Positions 7,818-14,925 of a stretch of DNA of 14,938 nt are shown piece after piece; position 1 is the first letter of the stretch; each line of letters starts with the position of its first letter. The DNA is from Mollicutes bacterium (GTDB lineage Bacteria > Bacillota_I > Bacilli_A > RF39 > UBA660): positions 1 through 14,938 of the forward strand of contig DUPI01000042.1 of assembly GCA_012838395.1 (NCBI GenBank), written 5' to 3'. The notes under the pieces were generated by a model. It ran no database searches, was not told the DNA's origin, and saw nothing but the letters and a program-made list of their open reading frames with translations. Both the position numbers and the translations under genes were made by a program.

Positions 7818-10200
7818 TTTTAAAGAAATAGAAAAAAAGTGGCAAAAAATTTGGGAAGAAAATAAGGCCTTTAGGGCAATAAATGGAAGTAGTAAACCTA
7901 AATATTATTATTTAGTAGAATTTCCATACCCATCGGGAAGTGGTTTACACGTTGGTCATGTAAGAAGTTATGCAGCACACGATACAATGGCTAGAAAGAA
8001 AAGAATGCAAGGGTATAATGTGCTATTTCCAATGGGATGGGATTCTTTTGGAGCTCCTGCTGAACAATATGCAATTGCTAATAATATTCACCCTAAAGAA
8101 GCGGTGGCGGAAAATGTAAAAGTATTTAAGTCACAAATTCAAAATTTAGGAATATCTTTTGATTGGGAACGTGAATTTGCAACAAGTGATCCAGACTATT
8201 ATAAATGGACACAATGGCAATTTCAAAAATTCTTTGAACATGGTATGGCTTATAAAGCTAAAACTCTAGTTAATTGGTGTGGTAATTGTAAAACGGTGCT
8301 ATCGAATGAAGATGCAGCCGGTGGTGTTTGTGAAAGGTGTAATGCTTCTGTTGTTCAAAAAGAGCAAGAACAATGGATGTTAAAAATGAAAGATTATGCC
8401 CAAGATTTACTTGATGGTTTAGATGATACTGAGTATTCGGATCGTGTTAAACTCGCGCAAATTGAATGGATAAAAAGAAGTGAAGGGGCTTTGATTAATT
8501 TTAAATTAAAGGAATTAGATGAATCACTAGAAGTCTTTACAACGAGACCTGATACTATTTATGGAGTAACCTTTATGGTTATTTCGCCAGAACATCCTAT
8601 AATTGAAAAATATCACCAGCAAATTTCTAATTATGAAGAATTAGAAGCTTATAAACAAGAAGCTCACAAGAAAACAGAATTTGAAAGAACGCAACTTAAT
8701 AAAGACAAAACCGGTGTTAAAATATCAGGAATAACGGCTGCCAATCCACTTAGTAATAAAGAAATTCCTATTTTCATTTCAGATTATGTAATGATGAACT
8801 ATGGAACTGGTGCGATTATGGCAGTACCAGCTCATGATGAACGAGATTATGAATTTGCTAAAAAATTTTCATTACCAATTATTCCTGTTATTGATGGTGG
8901 AGATATTTCAAAAGAAGCTTATTTAGGTGATGGCGTTCATATAAATTCTGAAATTATTAATGGTAAAAATTTAGATGAAGCTATAAATATTATTAGTGAT
9001 TATATAGAAGAAAATCAAATAGGAAAAAGAACTGTAAATTATAAATTACAAGATTGGGTGTTTTCTCGTCAAAGATTTTGGGGTGAACCAATTCCTTTAA
9101 TTTATAATGAACAAGATGGGTGGAAAACAGATAAAAATTTACCTGTTTTATTACCAGATACAGTTAATTATAAACCAACTGAAGATGGAAAAAGTCCTTT
9201 AACTAATATAAAAGAATTTGTAAATTATAAAGATAAAAATGGTGTAGAGTGGATTCGCGAAACAGATACAATGCCTAACTGGGCAGGTTCATCTTGGTAT
9301 TGGCTGCGCTATATGGATCCTCATAATGATAAGGAGTTTGTTTCAAGAGAAGCATTAGAGTATTGGGGGCAAGTAGATTGGTATAATGGTGGCATGGAAC
9401 ATGCTGCGAGACATTTGCTATATGCTCGTTTTTGGAATCATTTTTTATATAATATTGGATTAGTGCCTTATAAAGAACCATTTAAAAAGCGTGTTGCTCA
9501 TGGAATGATTTTAGGAGAAGGTGGCGCTAAAATGAGTAAGTCACTTGGAAATGTCGTCAATCCTGATGATATGGTAAATTTATATGGTGCTGATTCACTT
9601 CGTGTGTATGAATTGTTTATTGGTGACTACGAAAAAGATGCAACTTGGAGTGATCAAGGAATTGTTGGTACTCATAGATTTTTAAATAGGACATATCGAA
9701 TTAAGGAAAAAGTAACTGATGTTAATAAATATAGTCAGAAACTAGAATGTTTGATGCATCAAACAATAAAAAAAGTAACTGATGATATAGATAATATGAA
9801 ATATAATACGGCAGTTTCTTCTTTAATGATTTTATTAAATGAGATGGAAAAACAAGAAGTAATTACTAAAAAGGATTATCGCACTTATCTATGTTTGTTA
9901 AATCCTATCGCGCCACATATTACTGAAGAATTAAATGAAATATGTGATTTAGGAGACCCATTTTATAAATCCGATTGGCCAGTTTACGATAAGGACAAAA
10001 TTGTTGATGCTGAATATGAATTGGTAGTTCAAGTGAACGGTAAAGTTCGAGGAAAAACAGTTTCTAGAACTGATGCAAGTAAAGAGGAGATGGAAAAACA
10101 AGCTAAAAGTATTGATAATGTTCAAAAACATATTTCTGGTAAGGAAATTGTTAAGATAATTACGATACCAGGGAAAATGGTTAATATTGTTGTAAAATAA
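7807..10200 (+). CDS. leuS: Leucyl-tRNA synthetase
   Basis: This 797-residue class I synthetase charges tRNA-Leu. The ATP-binding HIGH motif appears as HVGH (48-51) after FPYPSGSGL. A zinc-binding pair CxxC...CxxC uses Cys158, Cys161, Cys175 and Cys178. The CP1 editing domain has the threonine-rich TTRPDTIYG (from 245) and GTGAIMAVPAHDERD (333-347), so post-transfer editing is expected to be intact. KMSKS is at 575-579. The C-terminal VVQVNGKVRGK module is typical of bacterial LeuRS. The chosen start is ATG 7807 (MVYNFKEIEKKW, matching family N-termini) with GAGGGG at 7798-7803. An in-frame TTG at 7771 lies further inside the membrane protein gene and has no suitable site. Expression is under the T-box leader. 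Length is close to the usual 800-odd residues. Confidence 0.97.
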   Translation: MVYNFKEIEKKWQKIWEENKAFRAINGSSKPKYYYLVEFPYPSGSGLHVGHVRSYAAHDTMARKKRMQGYNVLFPMGWDSFGAPAEQYAIANNIHPKEAVAENVKVFKSQIQNLGISFDWEREFATSDPDYYKWTQWQFQKFFEHGMAYKAKTLVNWCGNCKTVLSNEDAAGGVCERCNASVVQKEQEQWMLKMKDYAQDLLDGLDDTEYSDRVKLAQIEWIKRSEGALINFKLKELDESLEVFTTRPDTIYGVTFMVISPEHPIIEKYHQQISNYEELEAYKQEAHKKTEFERTQLNKDKTGVKISGITAANPLSNKEIPIFISDYVMMNYGTGAIMAVPAHDERDYEFAKKFSLPIIPVIDGGDISKEAYLGDGVHINSEIINGKNLDEAINIISDYIEENQIGKRTVNYKLQDWVFSRQRFWGEPIPLIYNEQDGWKTDKNLPVLLPDTVNYKPTEDGKSPLTNIKEFVNYKDKNGVEWIRETDTMPNWAGSSWYWLRYMDPHNDKEFVSREALEYWGQVDWYNGGMEHAARHLLYARFWNHFLYNIGLVPYKEPFKKRVAHGMILGEGGAKMSKSLGNVVNPDDMVNLYGADSLRVYELFIGDYEKDATWSDQGIVGTHRFLNRTYRIKEKVTDVNKYSQKLECLMHQTIKKVTDDIDNMKYNTAVSSLMILLNEMEKQEVITKKDYRTYLCLLNPIAPHITEELNEICDLGDPFYKSDWPVYDKDKIVDAEYELVVQVNGKVRGKTVSRTDASKEEMEKQAKSIDNVQKHISGKEIVKIITIPGKMVNIVVK

Positions 10201-10220
10201 ACCTTCGGGTTTATTTTTTT
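10194..10220 (+). terminator. Intrinsic terminator after leuS
   Basis: A perfect 10-bp stem, AAAATAAACC (10194-10203) with GGTTTATTTT (10208-10217), closes a stable TTCG tetraloop and runs into T residues to 10220. The 5' arm includes the leuS stop codon. Confidence 0.9.
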
Positions 10221-10229
10221 TAGAATTTT

Positions 10230-10238
10230 TGATATAAT
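10230..10238 (+). promoter_or_regulatory. Extended -10 promoter for rnhB
   Basis: TGATATAAT is a perfect extended -10 placed ten bases after the leuS terminator, without a recognisable -35. The same nine bases form the mnmL-mnmM promoter. The transcript would start near 10245, at the AGAGG ribosome binding site, about 11 nt before the ATG. Confidence 0.5.
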
Positions 10239-10255
10239 TACCAAGAGGTAAAAAC

Positions 10256-10861
10256 ATGAATTTATATAAATATGAAAATGAATTATATAGCAGTAATATT
10301 AAAACTATTGGGGGAGTAGATGAAGTGGGAAGAGGTCCGTTAATTGGACCAGTAGTAGCTGCTTGTGTTGTTCTTCCTAAAACTTTTATTTTAGAAGGCT
10401 TAAATGATTCTAAAAAAATAAGTGAGAAGAAGCGCAATTTGTTTTATAGTTACATTATAGAAAATTGCCTTGCTTATGGTATTGGTATAGTTGATGCTGA
10501 AGAAATAGATAAAATCAATATTTATGAAGCTTCTAAGAAATCGATGGTCCTTGCTATAAAGGAAGTACAAAAACAACTAAAACTAGACCATGTCTTAATT
10601 GATGCTATGAAACTTGAATTAGATATTCCGTCAACATCTATTATTAAAGGTGATGCTAATAGTATTAGTATCGCAGCAGCCAGTGTTGTAGCAAAAGTAG
10701 TTAGAGATAAAATGATGTATGATTTAGATGAGAAGTATCCTATGTATGGATTTAGAAATCATAAAGGTTATCCTACTAAAAAGCATATAGAAGCTTTAAA
10801 AAAATATGGAATAATAGAGGGATATCGTAAAAGTTATGGTCCAGTAAAGGAGGTATTATGA
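10256..10861 (+). CDS. rnhB: Ribonuclease HII
   Basis: The 201-residue product cleaves the RNA strand of RNA-DNA hybrids and removes single ribonucleotides from DNA. The signature GGVDEVGRGPLIGPVV (19-34) carries the catalytic Asp22 and Glu23. Asp116 in VLIDAM and Asp133 in KGDANS complete the DEDD metal site, with the 17-residue spacing seen in other type II enzymes. IAAASVVAKVVRD (139-151) and YPMYGFRNHKGYPTKKH (161-177) are also typical. The length is standard. The ATG has AGAGG at 10244-10248. The stop codon overlaps the start of the next gene (ATGA), implying translational coupling. Confidence 0.96.
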   Translation: MNLYKYENELYSSNIKTIGGVDEVGRGPLIGPVVAACVVLPKTFILEGLNDSKKISEKKRNLFYSYIIENCLAYGIGIVDAEEIDKINIYEASKKSMVLAIKEVQKQLKLDHVLIDAMKLELDIPSTSIIKGDANSISIAAASVVAKVVRDKMMYDLDEKYPMYGFRNHKGYPTKKHIEALKKYGIIEGYRKSYGPVKEVL

Positions 10862-11385
10862 ATATAAAAAAAGTGGTGGTTGGTAACTTAAATACAAATT
10901 GTTATTTGTTATTTAAAAATAATCAATGTTTAATTATCGATCCTGGTGCTGAAGAAGATAAGATAATAAAAGAAATTGGAGCGAATGTTGTGCAAGGTAT
11001 TTTAATAACACATCGCCATTTCGATCATATTGGTGCTGAAGAAAGTTTAAAAAAGAAATATGATTGTCCCGTTTTCGATAAATCTAATCTTCAAGAACAA
11101 AATTACAAAATTAATCAATTTGATTTTGATGTTATATATACTCCTGGACATACTAGCGATTCGGTATCATATTATTTTAATAATGAGCATTTATTTACTG
11201 GTGACTTTTTATTTGAAGGAACGATCGGTAAATATGATTTTCCAACTGGGGATTATAATACTTTAATGAATAGTTTAGACAAAATAAAAAAGTATCCACC
11301 TCAAATTAAAATTTATCCAGGTCATGCTAACACGACAACATTACAGGAAGAACTTAGAACAAATCCTTATTTAAATATTAAATAG
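10858..11385 (+). CDS. Metallo-beta-lactamase-fold hydrolase, glyoxalase II-like
   Basis: This 175-residue protein carries the metal-binding HRHFDH motif (52-57), His98 in TPGHT, Asp116 in FTGD and His156 in YPGH. That is the full two-metal set of the glyoxalase II branch of the metallo-beta-lactamase fold. The IGKYDFPTGD segment (123-132) resembles the small Firmicutes proteins of the YqgX/GloC type, which hydrolyse S-lactoylglutathione-like thiol esters. It lacks the C-terminal helical substrate domain of classical GloB, as that short group does. The natural thiol in this organism is unknown. An AAGGAGG ribosome binding site inside the end of rnhB and the ATGA overlap tie it to rnhB expression. 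Confidence 0.88.
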   Translation: MNIKKVVVGNLNTNCYLLFKNNQCLIIDPGAEEDKIIKEIGANVVQGILITHRHFDHIGAEESLKKKYDCPVFDKSNLQEQNYKINQFDFDVIYTPGHTSDSVSYYFNNEHLFTGDFLFEGTIGKYDFPTGDYNTLMNSLDKIKKYPPQIKIYPGHANTTTLQEELRTNPYLNIK

Positions 11386-11395
11386 GATTTTTTTT
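11361..11395 (+). terminator. Intrinsic terminator ending the rnhB operon
   Basis: AAATCCTTATTT (11361-11372) pairs with AAATAGGATTT (11380-11390) with one bulged base around a 7-nt loop, followed by eight T residues (11388-11395). The hairpin is built from the last codons of the hydrolase gene. Confidence 0.75.
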
Positions 11396-11434
11396 ACCAC
11401 AATTTCCCACAAAATTATTAAAATTCACCCATAA
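11396..11434 (+). promoter_or_regulatory. Candidate response-regulator binding repeats
   Basis: Three similar heptamers run in the same direction: ACCACAA (11396-11402), CCCACAA (11406-11412) and CCCATAA (11428-11434). Offsets of 10 and 22 bp put them on about the same helix face, as expected for direct repeats bound by OmpR-type regulators. They lie just upstream of the probable promoter of the two-component operon, so autoregulation is plausible. Not seen upstream of the two anchored-protein genes. Weak evidence. Confidence 0.25.
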
Positions 11435-11443
11435 TTTTATAGT
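11415..11443 (+). promoter_or_regulatory. Probable promoter of the two-component operon
   Basis: TATAGT (11438-11443) is a good -10, with a poor TTATTA (11415-11420) at 17-bp spacing. A weak -35 would be consistent with an activated promoter. Transcription would begin near 11450, just before the first micro-ORF ribosome binding site. Confidence 0.35.
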
Positions 11444-11469
11444 AAACTGTTAATACAAGGAGGTGATAG

Positions 11470-11529
11470 ATGATTAGTGACTGTCGCCAAAAGATAATGA
11501 CAGATATTTTAAAACTCCTGAAAAAATGA
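11470..11529 (+). CDS. Micro-ORF 1, 19-residue peptide in the leader of the two-component operon
   Basis: An uninterrupted ORF, MISDCRQKIMTDILKLLKK, follows AAGGAGGTGAT (11457-11467). That is an 11-base match to the anti-Shine-Dalgarno end of 16S rRNA and the strongest ribosome binding site in the window. The C-terminal half could form a basic amphipathic helix, and there is a single Cys5. I do not recognise a family. It could be a leader peptide controlling the downstream genes by coupling, or a small secreted or membrane-active peptide. Nothing shows which, or that the peptide accumulates. Confidence 0.45.
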   Translation: MISDCRQKIMTDILKLLKK

Positions 11530-11542
11530 AAGGATGTGATAA

Positions 11543-11578
11543 ATGAGTAGAAAAAAAATAGTAGCAATGCTATACTAG
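11543..11578 (+). CDS. Micro-ORF 2, 11-residue peptide in the same leader
   Basis: MSRKKIVAMLY is preceded by AAGGATGTGAT (11530-11540), which differs by one base from the site of micro-ORF 1 and has the identical 2-nt gap to the ATG. It ends 15 bases before the response regulator start, with the GAGGTG of that gene (11583-11588) in between. Repetition of the same translation signal argues against chance. Function is unknown, possibly only translational relay. Confidence 0.35.
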   Translation: MSRKKIVAMLY

Positions 11579-11593
11579 TATCGAGGTGTAAAT

Positions 11594-12250
11594 ATGTATA
11601 AGATTTGTTTGGTGGAAGATGAAAAAGATCTAAATGATTTAATAATGTCTTATTTAAAACGCGAGAACTATGAAGTGGTTAATTTCTATAATGGAGAAGA
11701 CGCGATTGATTATGTAGGACAAAAGGTTCATTTATGGATCTTAGATATTATGTTAGGTGATACAATAAGTGGCTATGATATTATAAAAAAAATAAGAGAA
11801 CTTGATCCCGAAGTTCCGGTTATTTTTACATCAGCCCGTGACCAAGATTTGGATAAAATTATTGGTCTTGAATTAGGTAGTGATGATTATGTCACTAAAC
11901 CTTATTCACCTAAAGAACTGGTATTAAGAGTAAATAGAATCATAAAAAGAGTATATATTCAAAAAACCAATAGAATTCAGTATGAAACATATGAAATTGA
12001 TGTTGATAAAAGATTAGTAATCGAGAATAATAGGGAGATAAACCTAACCTCACTAGAATTTGATTTATTATTAATGTTTGTTAAAAATATTAATAAATCG
12101 TTTAGTCGAGAAGAAATAATCAAAAATGTTTGGGGTGATGATTACTTTGGGAGCGATCGGGTTGTTGATGATTTAGTAAGAAGAGTTCGAAAAAAAATGC
12201 CTAAAATTAAACTAAAAACAATTTATGGATTTGGATATCGACTGACATGA
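11594..12250 (+). CDS. OmpR/PhoB-family response regulator
   Basis: The 218-residue protein has an N-terminal receiver domain (1 to about 115) with the acidic pocket Glu8-Asp9, phospho-acceptor Asp51 in WILDIMLGD, Thr79/Ser80 and Lys102 in TKPYSP. A winged-helix DNA-binding domain follows (about 122-218), with LTSLEFDLLL, SREEIIKNVWG, VVDDLVRRVRKK and the closing IYGFGYRL. Phosphorylation by the kinase encoded next would promote dimerisation and DNA binding. GAGGTG at 11583-11588 precedes the ATG. The stop overlaps the kinase start by ATGA. Target genes are not proven; its own promoter and the envelope genes downstream are the obvious candidates. Confidence 0.95.
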   Translation: MYKICLVEDEKDLNDLIMSYLKRENYEVVNFYNGEDAIDYVGQKVHLWILDIMLGDTISGYDIIKKIRELDPEVPVIFTSARDQDLDKIIGLELGSDDYVTKPYSPKELVLRVNRIIKRVYIQKTNRIQYETYEIDVDKRLVIENNREINLTSLEFDLLLMFVKNINKSFSREEIIKNVWGDDYFGSDRVVDDLVRRVRKKMPKIKLKTIYGFGYRLT

Positions 12251-13521
12251 AAAAACTAAAACACAATTTAATGACTCAATTAATATCAATTGGAACAATA
12301 ATATTTGGGATCATTTTTCTGAGTTTAGGAATGTTTTTACCTAAATCAATGCTCCCAATATACGAAAAACATATATACAATTATTTGAAACAACCGCTTG
12401 ATTTAATAAGCTTAGAAATAAATGCGAATGAAGTTGCAGATGACGTTGCGTATTTATGTATTCACTCTCCGAATAAAGTTTATGTTTCTGATAATTTAAA
12501 TTTAATAATACCAGCTCCACCAACACAAATTATTGATAATATAAATTCGGAATACGGTAAATTTACCCATTTTGGGAAAACATATTACTATTTTACCTCT
12601 TATAGTAATAATGTTACCAAGGTAGCCATTACTGACAGCGCCTATATCAATCAAATGAAACGTGATGTTGTAAGTGCAATATTCCCCATGTTACTTATAA
12701 CATTTATAATCATAATTAGTTTGATGATTTTCTGGGCCAGTAATTTAGTGCTTAAAATTAAATATTTGAAAGATAAAGTGGAAAATATTGATAATAATGA
12801 TTACATTGATAATTATAAATTTAAAGAAGATGATGAATTGCGCGTATTATCATTGGCGATTGATGAGATGCATTATACTTTAAATAGACAAGAAGAATAT
12901 AAAAATCAAATGTATCAAAATATTTCACATGATTTTAAAACTCCTCTTACAGTTATTAAATCATATATAGAAGCAATTGAAGACGGTGTTCAAGACACTG
13001 AAAGTGGTAGAAAAGTAATAAAAGAACAATTGAAAAAATTAGAAAATAAAGTTGAATCACTGCTTTACTTAAATAAATTAAATTATATAAAGGATAATAA
13101 AGATAATCATAATTATAAAGAAGAACAAATAGATGTTACTAAAATAATAAGTTCTTCAATTGAAAAATTTAAATATGAGCGACCTGATATTAATTGGAAA
13201 GTTAAAATACATGATAATAAAACAGTATTTAATGGAACAGTTGATATGTGGGAGGCTATTGTTGATAATATGCTCCATAATTTTATAAGATATGCCAAGA
13301 AAGAAATTAAAATATCCATTAAAAATAATAAAATAACTTTTTATAATGATGGTCCTACTATTGATGAAAATATTGTGTCTGACTTATTCACTCCTTACAA
13401 GAAGGGCATAAAAGGTCAATTTGGATTAGGGTTATCAATAATTAAAAAAAGTTTATATTTAATAGGATATGATATAGTTGTTAATAATGAAAAGAAGGGT
13501 GTAAAATTTACCATATATTAA
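12247..13521 (+). CDS. Membrane sensor histidine kinase
   Basis: The 424-residue protein has two membrane segments (about 11-32 and 141-170) enclosing an extracytoplasmic sensor region of about 105 residues that resembles nothing I can name. A short HAMP-like linker (about 170-215) leads to the dimerisation domain with the H box NISHDFKTPLT, phospho-acceptor His228. The ATP-binding domain has an N box (DNMLHN, Asn341/Asn345), NDGP (377-380) and a G box GLGLS (393-397). The kinase is translationally coupled to the response regulator and forms a standard pair with it. No ABC transporter or bacteriocin gene adjoins, so the usual BceS-like clue is absent. Its 3' end is duplicated in decayed form near 14251. 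Confidence 0.93.
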   Translation: MKKLKHNLMTQLISIGTIIFGIIFLSLGMFLPKSMLPIYEKHIYNYLKQPLDLISLEINANEVADDVAYLCIHSPNKVYVSDNLNLIIPAPPTQIIDNINSEYGKFTHFGKTYYYFTSYSNNVTKVAITDSAYINQMKRDVVSAIFPMLLITFIIIISLMIFWASNLVLKIKYLKDKVENIDNNDYIDNYKFKEDDELRVLSLAIDEMHYTLNRQEEYKNQMYQNISHDFKTPLTVIKSYIEAIEDGVQDTESGRKVIKEQLKKLENKVESLLYLNKLNYIKDNKDNHNYKEEQIDVTKIISSSIEKFKYERPDINWKVKIHDNKTVFNGTVDMWEAIVDNMLHNFIRYAKKEIKISIKNNKITFYNDGPTIDENIVSDLFTPYKKGIKGQFGLGLSIIKKSLYLIGYDIVVNNEKKGVKFTIY

Positions 13522-13551
13522 AGGATTGTTTGTAAATAGACAATCTTTTTT
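13456..13551 (+). repeat. Intact copy of a duplicated segment (kinase tail plus terminator)
   Basis: The last 22 codons of the kinase (including its stop) and the following terminator recur at 14251-14345. Over the 66 coding bases 55 are identical, with no gap. Similarity resumes after the terminators: 16 of 20 bases match between 13561-13580 and 14341-14360. This copy is in the complete kinase gene and so is taken as the parental one. Confidence 0.8.
13521..13551 (+). terminator. Intrinsic terminator after the kinase
   Basis: AAGGATTGT (13521-13529) pairs with ACAATCTTT (13540-13548), one G-U included, around a 10-nt loop and continues as a T run to 13551. It begins in the kinase stop codon and ends the two-component transcript. 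Confidence 0.8.
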
Positions 13552-13570
13552 ATTGTAAATTTTAATGCGT

Positions 13571-13576
13571 TATGAT
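13571..13576 (+). promoter_or_regulatory. Possible -10 for the membrane-anchored protein gene
   Basis: TATGAT lies 24 bases before the ATG, with no recognisable -35. It follows a terminator, so some promoter is needed here, but this one is weak and may need an activator. Confidence 0.3.
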
Positions 13577-13599
13577 AAGATGTTTTTGGAGGATGATGT

Positions 13600-14250
13600 A
13601 TGAAAGAAAATGCTAGAAATTCAATTACAATAGTAATTTTAGGTGTATTGATATTTGGTACTGCTTCATTATACTTAGTAAATGAATTTACAAAAGACAA
13701 AAACCAAAATTTAAATAATGATTTAAACCTTACTGAAAATGAAAAAACAAGAGAAATTTCTGTAGATGACTTTTATAAAAAATTTGTAAAAAAACATCTA
13801 GAGTATAGAGAAGATTATACTCAGGTTATATCATTTATTAGCGAAGATGATTATCAACCTTGGATTAAAAGAGCAGAAATTGATGAGCGCGGTGACTTGA
13901 TAGTATCTATTAACAATGAAACTTTAAAAGAAAAATACGGAAGAGAATATAAACTTTTAAGTAATGTTTTGAAGTTTGATATTTTAGAGCACGCTAATGG
14001 TGGTTATAAATGGTTGGTAGCAATTATGGAAGATGGTTCAATATCTGTTATTTCTCAAGTGGACACAATGAATCATAATACTTTTAAAGTAAAAAATTAT
14101 CCAGAATTTAAAAATATTGTCGATGTTATAAATGTTGGACTTGGTGAAGGTCCAGGTATTATGGTAGTGTTAGCGATAGATATTGAGGGTAACAGTAGAG
14201 CTATTTCATATGAATACGATCATGATTATGAAATTAATTTAAAAAATTAA
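13600..14250 (+). CDS. Membrane-anchored extracytoplasmic protein, unknown function
   Basis: This 216-residue protein starts with a short cytoplasmic stretch, one hydrophobic segment (about 8-27) and a polar, Asn-rich linker (about 30-50). A soluble domain of about 165 residues follows, rich in beta-prone segments such as GGYKWLVAIMEDGSISVIS and GPGIMVVLAIDIEG. There is no lipobox cysteine and no clear cleavage site, so it is probably an uncleaved signal anchor facing outward. I do not recognise the domain. The ATG is fixed by GGAGG (13588-13592); upstream ATGs at 13593 and 13596 are out of frame. It lies behind the two-component system and has its own flanking terminators. Regulation by that system is a guess from position. 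Confidence 0.8.
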   Translation: MKENARNSITIVILGVLIFGTASLYLVNEFTKDKNQNLNNDLNLTENEKTREISVDDFYKKFVKKHLEYREDYTQVISFISEDDYQPWIKRAEIDERGDLIVSINNETLKEKYGREYKLLSNVLKFDILEHANGGYKWLVAIMEDGSISVISQVDTMNHNTFKVKNYPEFKNIVDVINVGLGEGPGIMVVLAIDIEGNSRAISYEYDHDYEINLKN

Positions 14251-14316
14251 TATTTAGTAGAGTACGGTATAGCTGTTAATAATAAAAAGAAGAGTGTAAA
14301 GTTTACTAAATATTAA
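14251..14316 (+). pseudogene. Decayed remnant of a second histidine kinase 3' end
   Basis: Immediately after the stop of the preceding gene, and in the same frame, the sequence reads YLVEYGIAVNN...KFTKY followed by a stop. The intact kinase ends YLIGYDIVVNN...KFTIY; 14 of 21 residues and 55 of 66 bases match. No start codon or kinase core remains, so this is a leftover of a duplicated kinase gene, or of a duplication spanning the gene end, whose 5' part has been lost. Confidence 0.8.
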
Positions 14317-14343
14317 AAGTTGTCTTTAATTAGACAACTTTTT
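14315..14343 (+). terminator. Intrinsic terminator, copy of the kinase terminator
   Basis: A perfect 11-bp stem, AAAAGTTGTCT (14315-14325) with AGACAACTTTT (14332-14342), and a 6-nt loop. It has the same position relative to the remnant stop codon as the terminator after the intact kinase, and now serves the membrane-anchored protein gene. Confidence 0.85.
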
Positions 14344-14362
14344 AATTATTTATGATAAAACC

Positions 14363-14391
14363 TAGACAAGAAGTATCCTTTTTTATATAAT
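14363..14391 (+). promoter_or_regulatory. Promoter of the lipoprotein gene
   Basis: TAGACA (14363-14368), one base from TTGACA, and a perfect TATAAT (14386-14391) are 17 bp apart, a strong vegetative-type promoter. Transcription would start near 14398, before the GGGGGAG site (14409-14415). Confidence 0.7.
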
Positions 14392-14418
14392 AAGGATAAG
14401 GATAGATAGGGGGAGACT

Positions 14419-14925
14419 ATGAAAAAATTAAAAGTTATTAATTGGATATTGATTTCCTTTCTAATAGTAGGTTGTGAAAATCCGAAACTAAAAAGAGCTG
14501 AGGAAAAGAACAATGATTATATTGAGCAAATAACAACTCTTACTGAAAGATTAACTGAAATTACAAATGAAAATGAAGAATTATTAGAAAAACTAGAACA
14601 ATATGAACCTGAAATATTAGAAGATGGGGAGTGTATTTTTACAAGAACATATCGCGTTATTGAAAAAATGAATTATCAAACAACAGACAATATTTCAAAG
14701 TTTGTTATTTTAGATCAATTTCAAGACCATCAACCATTCATTGTAAATTTATCAAAGGACCAAGCGTCAAAACTAACTAAAAATAAAAATTATGAATTTA
14801 TGTTTACTGGTAATAAAAAAGCTCAAAAAAGTAAATATAGTGAATTGTTTAAAAATTTTGAAATAACTGATATAAAAGAAACTGATAGAGTTGGGTTGGA
14901 TCAATTACAAGAACCTTGTCGATAA
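14419..14925 (+). CDS. Lipoprotein with coiled coil, unknown function
   Basis: The 168-residue precursor has a basic N-terminus (MKKLK), a hydrophobic core and a lipobox LIVGC with Cys19, so it should be lipidated and held on the outer face of the membrane. Residues about 24-66 form a heptad-like, Glu-rich coiled coil. A C-terminal domain of about 100 residues with alternating strands follows (ECIFTRTYRVIEK, SKFVILDQ, PFIVNLS, YEFMFTG); it is compact enough for an OB-like barrel, but that is only an impression. Cys72 and Cys167 bracket this domain and could form a disulfide. The gene is complete in the window, has its own promoter and no obvious partner beyond the adjacent anchored protein. 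Confidence 0.82.
   Translation: MKKLKVINWILISFLIVGCENPKLKRAEEKNNDYIEQITTLTERLTEITNENEELLEKLEQYEPEILEDGECIFTRTYRVIEKMNYQTTDNISKFVILDQFQDHQPFIVNLSKDQASKLTKNKNYEFMFTGNKKAQKSKYSELFKNFEITDIKETDRVGLDQLQEPCR

Noticed and set aside
9949..10437. 162-codon minus-strand ORF across the leuS end and rnhB start
   Set aside because: It is antisense to two certain genes, has low-complexity Phe/Asn-rich translation, and crosses the leuS terminator and the rnhB promoter. It is a shadow ORF.
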